64,000 nucleotides of DNA from Turnera subulata. Its lineage: Eukaryota > Streptophyta > Magnoliopsida > Malpighiales > Passifloraceae. Each line of letters starts with the position of its first letter. Position 1 is the first letter of the stretch. Under the pieces are notes generated by a model. It was not told the DNA's origin. It worked only from the letters and a program-made list of their open reading frames with translations, and made no database searches. The position numbers and the translations under genes are program-made. Of the stretch, positions 23,370-36,650 are shown piece after piece. The stretch spans positions 11,678 through 75,677 of the forward strand of contig JAKUCV010003195.1 in NCBI GenBank assembly GCA_028386065.3. Direction: 5' to 3'.

Positions 23370-26300
23370 TCATATGGCAAGTATTGCTAAACATGTATGC
23401 GATGACCTCTTGCGTTTTGCACCCCAGCAAATGTTCAACTTAGATATCTTTTTTCTGGTTCCGAGGAAACCCTGGCAATTTGGAGAGCCACAATAGCACT
23501 TCACTTCAGGTCCAAACTGCACAAATCTACAAAGTCAAAAAACAGACATATATAAGTATAAGATAAAAACGTTAGGTGGAGTTGTAAAACAGCAGATATT
23601 CCCAGCAGTCGACTGTCAAAGCATGAACACAATCTTTTGGCAGTATATAAATTTTTGTCTTCTGTTTGTCACAATGGATAGTTTACTTAATGACACAAGA
23701 AAACAATTGTACGGAAACAATGTACCTATAGTCATATGTCAATGGTTCTCCAACTTTAATCGAGCGAGCAGCAAATACGCCAACACGTGTCTCCCCCTCA
23801 ACTTGCCTTGAAAACCCAAACAAAGGTAGAAAGTTAGACCATGTAGTTACTTGTTATTTTCATTCAATCTACATGCTGCAGCAGAATTTAACCAGCAGCA
23901 AAACATATCTAGCAAAACAATCATATCAAATTTTAAAATTATGTCCGATTGAACATAAAATACAGGTCCAATTTTTAAAACGTGACTACCAAGACAAAAG
24001 TTTTGCGTAGCTAAAATAAGTAAAACCGGTGGGAAATTTACAGCAGACAAACTTAAACAATCATTTGGAAAAGTTAATGCTGAGTTCACTTTTACTGGCA
24101 GCAAAAGCAGCATACTTCCAACAGCTGCATAAAATTCACTAACCGCTATATAAGGCATACAGAAAAATTAACAGCACTAACCACTTTTCCAGGAGACAGT
24201 TGGGATCACAACTGTGATTTAGAAAACGAGACAAATTCCCCTTAAAGGTTGCATCAATTGTGAAGTCTTTCCGGATCTCACACATGTAGAAGTTATGAAC
24301 CCCTCTGTATTTCATGTCCCAAAGCCTTTGTTCACATAAGGCATCATCGATAACTGAAATAGAAAGACGATATGAACAATATGTCTTTCTTGAACATGAA
24401 TTATGTCTTTAATACCAAAGTATGAAACCATACAAAGGCAGGTTACAAATGAAAGGCATCCCATGATGCGCGTAGACTTCTGCAGATAGTCTACAGCACA
24501 CTTCAGCCTTAACAGACATCAAATCATGAATTAGGAAACTATGTGCTTTAATCACATTTACAGGACCTTTTAACAAGTTTTAAGAAACAAAGTCATACGG
24601 TAATTAGTTACTAATAGTTGGTCCACTGAATGAAAAAATGCAAAGGCCTGAAGTTACCTTCCCCAACATACTCGATTACAAAGTCACCTTTATTTATTGG
24701 CTCAGCTGCCTCCACTCCCCAACCACAAAATTCAGTCTGAAAGAGGAAAACACACTATAAACTGTGAATCATTTGAAAATTAGTTCCAAAAGTTATCATC
24801 CATCAAACTTATAAAGTAGGTCAAGCAAAACCAGATAATATCTTTACATAAGGTACAAGAGCTTGATAAGGGAATAATTTGAAGTTCTCACCTCGACAAG
24901 TTTGATCTTTTTCTCCTTTCGGAATGGTCTATTGGTGCAATTTTCAGGACATCGGCAAGCTCTGGAGCAGCTTATGCACTGAACCCTGGAGATGGTGCAT
25001 TCTGGTTATCAGGGGTATGATATCATTGCTGGTATTACAAAGTTGTGCGTGGCAGATCAATTAATGCAATCTCTCATTTCAACCTCAGGTCAAATGAAGT
25101 ATAAAGCAATTCCACTAACTGGAAATTTACAAAGCTGTCAACATCCAAACTCATATAAATGACTAAAAAAAACACCATAGAGCTAGAAAATAGGAAGACT
25201 GTAACCATATATTGCTGGTTTATAACATAAACAACTAGCAAGAACCACTGCCACAGTTGTGGCACAAGAAAACTAGTCACTTGATTAGCTCAATAACTAA
25301 CATCCATTTATAAACCTAAGCATAATACAACGAGAATGAGATCTTGCATGTTATACATTATTGAAGAACTGGTTGGAATCAAAGCTTAAATTAACTCAGT
25401 TGTACCTGCATACACAATTTGAGCAGCATTTTTCAGAACTGCAGTTTGTGCATCCAATATCACCATCAGTATCATCACGTTTCTTCTTGACAAGGTAAAT
25501 ATCTAATCTTGATCAAGGTTATACCACACTGATACAGATAAAACAATATGATGACTACAGCAACATTAAAAACAAAAGTTATCTACCAAAAGGGCCAAAT
25601 CAAATATTTATGTGGGTACAAATCGAAGCGTAAAATTCAACTACTGAACTACTAGTAACATGAGCTTCGATTAGCTTATAAAGGATACTGCGTTTGATGT
25701 GTACATATGAGGGTGGTTCCATTTTATTTTCCACCATGCTTGTCGATGTTAAGTCTACACTGAACTCCTCGTGATCATAAGGTACAGGCAGACGACAAAA
25801 TACTTCCTAACAAGACAAACAGAAAAAGTTAGGCAACAGCAATTAATAGTTCCACTTGACATTTATTTTGCTTGCAGAATTGATCAAGTTCTCTCTTAAT
25901 ACAATTAGTTATCCAAGATTCAACATGTGCAGATACTGGACAACATGGTTGCACCGCAGAAAATTGAATTCTTTAGTCAACGAGTTGGCTAAATGAGGAT
26001 TATTAGTTTCAACTGTGTTCAGAATAAACTTCAGTAATTTTAATGGATCAGCAAACACAAACGGACATCTTATAAACTATAACCTTAGTATGGCCAATTC
26101 TTTCATTCAGGACACTGATCCAACACTTCTATCCCATGAACTTATTCCATGCTTTTCTAATGGAATCTTGTAAACCCCCAGAACCAAATTCTAGCTCAGT
26201 GAATATGATTAGGCATTGAAGGACAAGGAAAACTACAGGTACAAAATAAACTCTAGTAAGTAAATAATGCATCACTTTCAATTATAGATTCCAAAGCATG

Positions 26301-29300
26301 GAAGTCCCATTATTTCCTAGATCCAACACTATGGAATATAATACCAGCTCACGGATAAGTTGAATTCTACATTCAAAAGAAGAGGTGATTTTCCTTTTAT
26401 GTCATTGCTGTGGAATAAACTTGGAATGTTTTGAGTATACTCATTCGTAGATATCATCAGAAAAATAAAGAAATCTCGTAACTAGATGATGAACTTGCTA
26501 CATCACAATCATACTTTAACACATTGACCCCTTCCTTCAATGGTCCTTTGCCTTTCCCACTCTTATTGTTCAGTTTCAATCCCAAATGTGGATGTCCAAT
26601 ATATAAGAAAACTATGCTATCAAAATATCCATCAGAAGGAATCTGACCTCTACATCACTTGTGGGAACCATATGCTGCTCAATCAACAAATAATGAGTCC
26701 TGTCAGCCAGCCTAATCAATAAAAAATAAGAATAAAGAAATAAAAATTGACAAAATAAACTCAAAATGCAGAGGCCACAACTAATTTGGTCTGTTGCAAG
26801 GCATGTTTTTCGTATAGCCTAATAAAAGCAGCAGTTAACCTATCCTAGGTATCAAGAATCAACCAATGTCTCATACAGAGAACAAGAACAGATAATTTTT
26901 AAAACTAGAACCACATGAGTAACAGAGGTAAACCTGCACAAATACAAAAGCTACTAAAAGCTTACAGAATGAGCTGAAAAGATGCAAAATTACTCTTGCT
27001 GAATTAGCTCTAAATTTGAAAAGCCAAACCACATCCAGTAAAGTAGAAGCAAGGCTGAATGTTTAGATCATACCAGAGAGCTCATATAACATGCCAGTTC
27101 AAAACAAAACCACAACCAAGTGGTTGGACACAATAATCTGCAGGGTAGCATATGAGCTTAACATTTCAGCAAAGCATGAACTCAAATGCAACTGCACTGG
27201 ATGCATCCAAACACAAATGCAACATGGCCAAAAGGATCCTATGTCCTTTATCTTAAGCTTCACACTTTACCCAAAGCGAGAAAATATGCAGACAACAAGC
27301 AGTAAGAATAAATCAGCTAATATGGACAAGAAAATTACAACTGAATGACAAACAAAAAATGGAAAGTGCAACATGTAGTTTGGCACATAGCCAATAAACA
27401 CCTTCCACTGGCTGTGAAATTCAGCAAATAAACCAGTACTTGACTGCAGGATCACAAAAGCAAATCAACCACAGCTGGCATCTGATGTCTTTCCAAGAAA
27501 TAGACAGCTCGTCTTAAACTTTTTATTTTTATTGAAATTGACAAGTGCAATTGTAGGAGACGATGTTCAACAGGAATATGCTGGTGGTGAAGGAAAGAAG
27601 AGATGGACCTTCTTATCTAGCCGCCAATCATTTGGATGTCTCCAGCAAACCACTCTCCCTGGCTGATTTATCAAAGGAATCACTTCATCTGGCCATGGTG
27701 CGCACTGAGAATGAAATGCTATCAAGCATCGCACACATCGCCAATGGAACTTTTGTTTGCAAATAAAGCAAGCCTGTTCATTGCAACACATCAGAACACA
27801 TGCAGTAGGACCAGAAACAGTTACCGCTAATAATGAACATACAATAGACAAAAGCATTCTAACGTAATGCAATTTATTGGACAACTTTGCTCAAAATTAA
27901 TATAAGAAAATGATTAAAACAGCCAGAAAGTAGATTGAAAGTCAAATGTTTCTTAAGGACATCCAGGCATTCGTCTACTTTGATACAAAGATAACACTGG
28001 CAACCAGATGAGAAGGCATTCACTCATATGAAATGAGCACAATACTTCAGTGGAATCTTCTGAGCACCACTAACAGCAAGCCAATATGCCCTGAATGGGT
28101 GTGCAAGAAAACTAAGAATAGGGGTCTCTTTTCTTCCTCTTTTGTTACTCTTTTTTTTTTCTAGGGGAAAGAAATATTACACCAAAAGTCAGATAGAGCA
28201 TAAGCATCAACAATTAATAGCATGAGGAATAGATCTTACATGCTGGGGGCACTTAAATTTTTTCAGGTTGGAGACTCCAAGCTTTTCCTTCGCACAGTTA
28301 AGGTGATAAGCTCCTTGGCAATTCCGAACAGAGCATAAAACTTCCTCCCCAGGGTAAATAAAACTATGGCAAACATTGCATTCGATCTGAAATGGTACAA
28401 TGAGGTGTCAATCCCATTCGGAGAAAGGATTTAACTGAAGACAATGAGCGCCGTAATAAGAATTCTGATTTTACCAAAAATCCACTATAAAAGTGAGGAA
28501 TATGAATAAGAGTTTAAGCATGGATCTTTCCTTCCATATTGTAGTGCATAAATATGAGTCATTCAGAATGGAATACATAATAAATCATCACCACTCTAGG
28601 AAGGACATGTTGGCATAATAGAAGTGCTAGTATATGTTGCAATCATGTTAAGACAGAAAAGGAGCTGGCAAAGAAGCGAAGCAACAGTTTCACACACCCA
28701 TAATTCCTTTGTACCATCTTTTCCCCAGCAAGCAGAACTGGACGAGCTCTAATTGACAAATGAATCACAGAGACAGTCCATGGCACACTATCAGCGCTCA
28801 TCACGATCAAACAATTTCAAATCCCACTCGTACAGTGGCAGAACATTATCCTATTGGTCTGTGCAAAAATGAACCATAAATCATATACCCCTAAAAATGT
28901 CCACGAGAATCAACGTCCATCACATATGAGGGCAAAACACCACAATCACAATAAAACTCTACTCCTACACTTCTGCTAAACCTAAATCCCCAAGAAGCAG
29001 GAAATTTTCTTGCTGTACATCTACCCTGAGTTTGGTAACCCCACCGAAATGCCAATACATTAGCACCTCTAATCATCAATTCACATGCATATCCAGCTTT
29101 CAAAGATGCCATTTTGGCAAGGATTTGTATTGAGCTGCATAAATTCACAATCTTAACGGCAAGAAAAACTCCTATTCAAGTTTTCTTTTTCTGAACATTA
29201 ACCACCAAAAGTACCAAAATTTCCAGATTTCAAGACAAGATTTAAAATTGACAAGAACCCAACAGGAAAAAGAAAAGAAAAAAAGAAAAATGAGGGAAAG

Positions 29301-29689
29301 AAAGGAAGTTGTACCATTTTCTTGGCGCCCACAAGGAACGGAAGAAAGCAGCGAGATTGGGAGAAACCCGATTCCATCTTCGCCTGAGCCCAAGCCCTAA
29401 CGTAATCCTCCAAGCTTTTACCTTCACAAGAACCTTTCTTGCGGCTCCGCTTCAAAACCCTGGAAACTAAGCTCCCATTGGCATTAAACCTCTGGTCCAA
29501 ATCGCTGCATCCAATGGCTAGGGTTTTGCCCGAAACGGAAAGAGCTGTTGATGCTACTGCATCTTCTGTTGAATCATCTTTGTTGATGTTATCATCGGAA
29601 GAATTGGGTTTGATAGTAGGAGCAGTAGTGGTGGAGCAGCAATTTAGAGTTAGAGAGGAGGAGAGGGAGAGGTTGGCCAAGTCTGGCAT
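23370..29689 (-). CDS. ASHR3: ASHR3-type SET-domain histone-lysine N-methyltransferase with PHD finger
   Basis: Ten exons on the minus strand: 29689-29315, 28386-28240, 27773-27609, 25806-25689, 25502-25406, 24985-24892, 24736-24658, 24353-24182, 23806-23726, 23526-23370. They sum to 1485 nt (494 residues), close to Arabidopsis ASHR3. The Ser/Asn-rich N-terminus (1-125) is followed by a Cys/His-rich extended PHD region (126-225: IECNVC, CSVRNCQGAYHLNC, CFICKQKFHWRC, FHSQCAPWP). An AWS zinc motif lies at about 283-320 and the SET domain at about 325-443, with GWGVEA, RFLNHSCDPNC (401-411) and YDYR. The post-SET cysteines are CYCGSPNC (453-460). SET residues for S-adenosylmethionine and substrate binding look intact. 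This family methylates histone H3 (K36 and possibly K4) in the nucleus and acts in stamen and root development. The introns of 0.9 kb (29.3-28.4 kb) and 1.8 kb (27.6-25.8 kb) hold no gene. A decayed copy of exon 10 lies downstream. Confidence 0.93.
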
Positions 29690-31892
29690 TTTAAGTGAAA
29701 AAAGAAATGTAGAAAACCAAAGATTGAAACTTGATAGGGGCAAAACCCTAGAGATTTTTTTTTGGGTTTTTGGTGTTTGCTTGGATTTAAGGGGAGAAGG
29801 AAGAAGAGGAAGAGGAGGAAAAGTGAAAAAAAGAGAGGGAAATTAAAGTTGGGCGGGAAAATTGACACAAGTGGTGGTTTTGAGAGGGTGGGTGGATTAC
29901 GGAAATGACGAGAAGGTTGCTTAGATTGTTCAAAATTTACCGGCTTTCTAGTATTAATATTAGTATTACTCTCTTCTTTCTGTTTTGGTTCAAGGCTAGT
30001 ATTAGATTAGTATTGAAGTAGTACCTGTTTAGTTGTTCTGATAATCCTGTTAGTTAACCACCAAAATTATATTGAGGATTCTTTTTAGTGAAATAACCTT
30101 GGTTATATCACAGAACCGAATGATGAATTTCCGGAGTTCTTTTTTTTTAAAAAAAAAAGAAATTATAAACAGAAGAGAACCCTTTTATGCAGGCTTTCTA
30201 ATCTAGGGGTTTATTTTCTAAAATGGGTCTAGGAGCCATCTTTATAACGAGACGGAACACTTATAATAAAAATCTTGAAATGGAATAATAAAAAATTAGT
30301 AGAAAGATGACAAATTAAACATTGGCCAAAATGATTAGCCGGCCTATCTATTTTTTCAGAAAATAAAAAACAACTAAAGATAAAAAAGTAAACAAATGCA
30401 AGCTCGGAAAACAATTAGAGTAAAGTTAGTAAGTGATAAGTGATTTAGTTCCGTTTGAATAAGTCTCGAGTTCAAAACTTTGTATATATAGTAAATCATT
30501 ATTGAAAATTTCACCACCAAAATAAGGTGTGAGTCCATATCAACTGTAATTAATGAATGTAAAATTGTAAATTCAAAATAGATAAAGAACATGACTTAAG
30601 ACAACTTTCGATAAACTCTTCGTCCTAAAACAACACATTCATAGATAAAAAAAAAAAAAAATGGCTTAAGACAACTTTTGGTAAACTGAACCACAACTTT
30701 ATCCTAAGTTGAAAATAGCACATTCATAATTTTACGAGAATTTTTGCTGACATTCTACTTAAGCACTTTGGCACTTGCAAAGGTTAAGGAAAAAAATCTC
30801 AGCTAGATTTGCTTTTATTGTTTTTCTTCAATGCGCATTAACCACATATCTAACAAAATTAAATAACATCGAAAAAAACAAAATTAAATAACACCCTCCA
30901 AATTCTCACCAAAATGGAATTTTTTTAAAAAAAAATGTAAGCGCGATTACCAAAGGGGAAAATTACCTAGCATGAGATGGAAGGGGATACGTAGGCGGGG
31001 TTGTTTTGGTAAAATGAGCAATGCAAGGTAGTACGGACCACTGGGAGCAGCACGTGGCTAAATTTTTGTTTTTTTTTTTTTAGGGAAAGCACGTGGCTAA
31101 GATTAGTACGTACTCTTGATTCTTGTTCAGTCTTGCATACAAGTTGTGGTGGAAAATCGTTTTTTTTTTTTTTTTACCATTACAATTTTTTTCTGATGGG
31201 GAGAAGGAAAACTAGTTCGTTAACTTAAACTATTTAATTTAAAAAATACATGACAATTTTCTTTTTCTGGAGAATAAAAACACATGAAAGCTTTGATGCC
31301 ACGGCTGTGTAGTGTTTTTCTTTTTGGTAAAGGCTTCACAACTCAACAACCACATTGTTTTTTATAGGAAATAAATCACATCCTAAAAAAAGTGGCAATA
31401 TATAATACAGAAGCAATAAAAAATAAGAAAAATATACAAATAATGAAGCATTACTGAATGAAAGATAGAATCTAGGATTCTTATTGATGAACAAAAATTA
31501 AGAAGTACATCTTATTCTTACCATGATGAAAAAAATAAATCCTTATTTTCTTTTTGCGATCCATCTACAAAGAAATGAACCAAATAAAAATAAATAATAA
31601 CTGACTGAGGAGCACAATCAGTATCCCTAAATTTATATTCTCCATCCTGTTCCTCTGATCCCGAATTCTTTATACCAGAGACAAAATAATAACAACAATA
31701 ATAATAATTTGACACCTAAAGATCTACCACTGACCCTTCACAAGAGGAGGGGCCAGAGACCCTTGTAGCCTCTCATATTCACAAAAAAAAAAATGAGAAC
31801 CTATCATAGTCTGCCTGCTGCTGATTTCAATTGAGACATCATAATTGTCCATTTTAACCACCTTGCCTTTTCTTTTTTAACGCTACTAAGGG
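29690..31892. other. Intergenic between ASHR3 and the AP2 gene; local duplication and one SINE-like copy
   Basis: The first 200 bp are the ASHR3 leader and promoter, purine-rich on the plus strand. At 30590-30735 a roughly 75-bp unit (GGCTTAAGACAACTTT, TAAACT, CACATTCATA) occurs twice around a poly-A run. The last 200 bp are the 3' flank of the AP2 gene. No coding sequence is seen. Confidence 0.45.
30412..30560 (+). repeat. tRNA-derived SINE-like element
   Basis: TTAGTAAGTGATAAGTG resembles a pol III A box region, and CTCGAGTTCAAAACTT about 35 bp later resembles a B box. It matches the element at 36095-36200 in outline (AAGTGA..TTGGTTC..TTTAAA..AGTTCGAGTC), so both probably belong to one family. 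Ends and target duplications are not clear. Confidence 0.4.
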
Positions 31893-34354
31893 TTAAAAAT
31901 CACATTGAAACATTGGTGGCACAAAAGAGTTCAAGTCACCAAAAATTATATCATTTTCTTCACCATAACTACTTGAATCTTGGCACTCAAAATATGTTTG
32001 TACGTCTTCAGGGAAGCTGCACGGCGGTGGGTCCAGCTCCGCCGGGGTCGAAGGGCAATCCGCCACCGCCGTCATCTCCATCATTTCTTTGAACTTTGAG
32101 GACTGAAGTAGAAGGCCTAGGGCTGAGGTGGCATTTGCTGGCCTTGGTGGGATCAAGGCTGCTGCTGTTGTGTTATCACCACTACTTATTGGGTAGGACG
32201 TTGTGGGCTGGTCTTGAAGAAAAGTTAGCGCATGTTCAAGGTTGGGATTAGTGGCCGTCGAATTATTTGGGCCTAGGCCCGGGTTAGGATGATGGATTGG
32301 GTTGTTACTGGTGTTGCTATTTGGGTTGGGCTTGAGCCATTTGATGTAACGGCTGAGGTCAAAGTTGGTAACGGCGTTCAGGCCGCGGTACTCTATAGCC
32401 GCCATATCGTAGGCAGTGGCCGCTTCTTCTTGTGTAGCTGCAAATGTCAATTAATGACCAATTAGGATATGGTGTTTTGCAATACTAATCATAATTAAGA
32501 TGAGTTTCATTGTTGTTTGATTAGGATCCAATCCATCATGGGGTTGTAAGGTATTGATGTGACTGAATGTAATTAAGAGAGGATTTAATTAATAGTATGT
32601 ATGTGTATATATATGTAGGTTGGGTTTGGTGGACCATACTCAACTAAATTGACTGTCTGTTTTAGGTGTCAAAATCCAAAAGATACCTTTTAGTTTGGAG
32701 TTGCCCAACTCCCTTACTAACCTACATTAACTGCATTTGCTTGGCAAATAGGAAGACGGACATAGAGATATAAACAACATTTATTGTCCATTGTTATTGC
32801 ATGGCTTTGTTCATTGACCAATTAAACTTCAGGGAAAGAATGCACATGTCGCCTATTGGGATAAACCAGGAGATTTTAGATAGGGAATGCGTAAGATTCT
32901 TCTTTAAAAAATTAATTAAAGAGCTAATCAGTCTGCTAAATCTATCTATATATTCTGCGTCTACATTCGATATTTTGGATGAATTGTAGATAGTGAATCC
33001 GAATCACCGGCCAGATTTCTTTCTTGTGATAAAATAGTGCTTAATATATAGTTGTCAAGTGCTTTATAATAATATATTGGACAATAATCAAGGCATACTT
33101 ACCATATGTCCCTAGATAGAGGTACTTGTTGCCAAAGACCCTGCCAATCCGAGCTTCCCATCTCCCATTATGATGATGCCTGTCCATTAATGAGATTATG
33201 CTTGTGAGTCTAAAATGCACTTCAAGGTGTATATCAATTCAATAGAAGCTCAAAAAATTGTACATATATGCGGAAATGGGAATTTAAATGTAAGTAAATA
33301 CCTTGCAACACCTCTATATTTTGAAACTCCACGAGAAAAGCCACTACTTTTCCTGAAAATTCAAATTGAAGTATGGTTTAGTATTTCATTTTTTTTTTTT
33401 CCCACTACCTTTTCATATAATTACGCACCCAGGATGCAAAAATGGTGCTTACCTTCTCAATGATCCAATGTATTCCTCCCTGGACTGACCCTCCATTCCT
33501 CTCAGTTCATTTTGATACGTTGATAACTATATATGATCAAACATAATAAACAAAGCATTAAGCAATCCGATAATCAAAACATTTATTTTTCTTGAAGAGA
33601 AAAATGGGAAATTAATTAATTACATACCGGAAAGTTGAGTATTGTTTCTGGACCCCAATATTTCAATGCTGCTAAATCATAAGCATGTGCTGCAGCTTCT
33701 TCATCATCATAAGCACCTGAATATATAGTTCACATCACAAATGTCATAATGACGAACCAAAAGAATTCAACAAAATTGATATATACTGAAAAAATGCATG
33801 TTTATTGTTCTAACGTACCGAGGTAGACTGAAGTTCAACCATATATATCCATCGCAGCATCACATAAAGAAAAATGAAAATGAAAAGACCATATGTCAAT
33901 ACATTGTCCTCGCAATAGGTTAAGTACATTAATTGAATAAATCTTATAGGAAGAAGAAATGATATGATGGACATGATCACTAACCTTGTCTGCCTTTCTT
34001 GTTCTGTGATTCATTCCAGCAATTCTTGTCCCACAAATGAGCTTCATACCGGCCGGTCCATCGATGCCTGAAACAACAAATAATGTTAAGAAACACAACG
34101 CAAAGACACTAATTAACCAAATATAATATGATCAAGAAAAAAAGAAATGAAGAATAAAGATTATATATAAAGCTCAATGACCTAGTAACACCACGGTAAA
34201 TGGAGCTACGCTGAGGAGGAGAGTCTCTAGGGACACTTCTCCTTGTTCTTTTCACTTTAGTAACCCCATTATTAGTGCCACTACTGCCGTTGTTCAAATT
34301 GTTAGCGTTATTTGGCGTGCTTTTCTGGTGGTTCTGCTGTGATAATTTCGCCAT
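31893..34354 (-). CDS. WRI3/WRI4-like double-AP2 transcription factor
   Basis: Eight exons on the minus strand: 34354-34182, 34067-33985, 33827-33819, 33716-33628, 33526-33453, 33352-33302, 33179-33103, 32437-31893. They sum to 1101 nt (366 residues). Exon 3 is only 9 nt and supplies the Val-Tyr-Leu of KGRQVYLGAY; without it the first AP2 domain would break. The first AP2 domain covers about 52-118 ([20 protein letters not shown]), followed by a linker with [13 protein letters not shown] and the second AP2 domain at about 155-212 ([19 protein letters not shown]). A basic KRTRRS patch near 35 could be a nuclear signal. The acidic, Ser-rich tail probably activates. The RDSPPQRSS lead-in and HHHNGRW motif place it with WRINKLED factors controlling fatty-acid and cuticular wax genes; WRI3 and WRI4 cannot be separated here. 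Confidence 0.92.
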
Positions 34355-36094
34355 GAAACTGATCAGCTACAGGGTACGAGGAGGATGTAATATATTAAGG
34401 AGCTAGAAGATGAAAGTGAGAAGAAAATGTTGAGGGAGATGACGAGAAGATAATATGACTTAGTCCTCCAATGAAGAGGCTTTTAAAGGATTGACAAGGA
34501 AGGATGGGGCTAGAAGAGTGTGGGCTGGCAAATTTTAGAGATTGGCCGGCTTGAGAGAAATAAAAGCACTTAGTTATAATGGCCGTCTTTAACCGGCTCT
34601 TGTGGTCTCTTCTCTCTTGTCTTCACCTAACCTTTGGGCTATTTGCTGTTGCAATCATTTTGAATATATTACTGCATGCTATATATCTTATTAACCTTCC
34701 TTTACTGTTAGCATAAAAAAAAAACTTCCTTTACTGTGATTCACTTTTGTTTAATTAGTATGCTTATTTCACAATGTAGTAGTAATTGCCTTAAGTTTTT
34801 TTTACCTCGGTTTTGCAGTTTGTAATTAATAAGTGATAAATTGCTCTGCTGTAATGACTTGTGTCATGTTTAATTAATACTTGATATAATGTACGTTTAT
34901 AGAATTTACATAGGAGAGAGATGATGAATTTGGGTCGGGACAAAATTTAAACAATGAGGCATTGTTAAATTGCCTGGAAGTTGACTTGATAATTTTGGAA
35001 GAGTAAGCTACGTGGTAAATTTGAGACGAAATAAGACACTAGTAACCTGAAACTAATTTATTTGTGTAAAAGGTGGCTACAAATCAAATGTATATACGAT
35101 CATACAGTTGTTGTCTTTACAGAGATGTTGACATAATATTAGAATAGTTAGGAGAGTTTAAGACGAAAACTTCTATGTACTATCGTTTGTCATGGGGCAA
35201 AGATAAATCAAATCATATATATACTTTTGTCTACTAGTCATTTAGTATAATAAAATTAGAAATAAATTAACTCGATCCCTAAATTACCAAAGATAACAGA
35301 TATTTGTAGCGACCTTATAGTTACTATTGATTAAGAACTAGACAATGTCTTGAAACAAAATGGCAATGTAAAAATTCCATTGCCATACCCATACGCAAGT
35401 GTTTTTGTAAAACTTTTTTGAGGAAATAATATTGAATCATCTTCAGTACTGTTGATGATCAGACATGCCGACAAATTAAGAACATGATTTTCGGTTAGGG
35501 AGGTTCTACTAATTTGTAGTTAGAATTTGGTGATCTACATCGACCTTTTGGGCCTGGAGCTAGTAGCCTAGTACGCTACTACCAATTCTTTCTTTTTTTT
35601 TTTTTTTTTTTTGCACAAAATGAGGCAGCTGAAAAATAGTTCTGCCATGTGTCGCATTACGCGGTAACTAGGAGGATAAACACCTATTGTTTTGTGGTAA
35701 TAAGCTAAGAATCAACACAATGGCAATTGTGCTTTTCGTAATAAAATCACTCCTATCCATCCATATTGACCGTTGTACAACTGGGCGACCTACTAGATGG
35801 GGCAATTTTAGGCCTACATCGTAGCCTGTATTAACAAATTAGCGAGCAAGTTCCTAATAACAATACTGGGCCTTAATTTTTTTGTTCGTAAAGTTGGGCC
35901 TTATTGATTTGGACTTCTCAAAATATATGGATTCCTCCATTTTAGGAAATGAAATTTGGAGAAAGAACGAAGCTTGCAATTGTAAAAATGGAAGTTTTAC
36001 ACGCCCACACAAGCTACTAGCTAGCTAGATATTTACGATAGTAAATAAAAAGAAATTAAATAGATATTTTCTTAAATGCTACCTAAGCCCCGTC

Positions 36095-36200
36095 TTTGGT
36101 TGGATTAACTTTAGGGATGACTGAGTCAATCAAGACTCGAACTTGAAACTTCGTTTAAATAGAACCAAGTCGCTTACTACTGAGACTAACCTACGCACTT
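36095..36200 (-). repeat. tRNA-derived SINE-like element
   Basis: On the minus strand the sequence has TTAGTCTCAGTAGTAAGCG (A box-like) and, about 30 bp later, AAGTTCGAGTCTTG (B box-like), the internal pol III promoter layout of plant SINEs. It has the same design as the copy at 30412-30560. Confidence 0.5.
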
Positions 36201-36460
36201 CCTTTATAAATCAACAGAAAAAAACAACGAAGAGAGCAATCACAAATAACTCAATTTATCTTCCCATCAATTAAATCATTTCCTTTATTGAATTGTTACC
36301 TTATCATTTATCAACCAAATCAGTTTATTTGCATGTGGTCTTGGCCTTTAGTCAACTAGAAACTTAGAGCTTATATTCTTGTTTATTGGAGCGAGCACTA
36401 ATTTCATCTGGAAAAAGTAATTAAGAAGTTAGTGATTTCCTCTTTATAAAGTTCAACCAC

Positions 36461-36650
36461 ACATTGAACGTACAACAATATTAAAATTAGCATTCCTCTT
36501 ACTTACGTCTGGTTCAAGAATGATTTCCATACATTGAACATACAACAATATTAAAATTACCATTCCTCTTACTTACGTCTGGTTCAAGAATGATTTCCAT
36601 ACATTGAACATACAGCTATGTTAAAATTGCCTGGTTCAAGTATGATTTCC
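36461..36650. repeat. Tandem repeat, period 70 bp, two full copies and one truncated
   Basis: ACATTGAAC starts at 36461, 36531 and 36601. The first two copies are almost identical through CTTACTTACGTCTGGTTCAA and ATGATTTCCAT. The third lacks the middle part. The near identity indicates a recent duplication. Confidence 0.85.
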
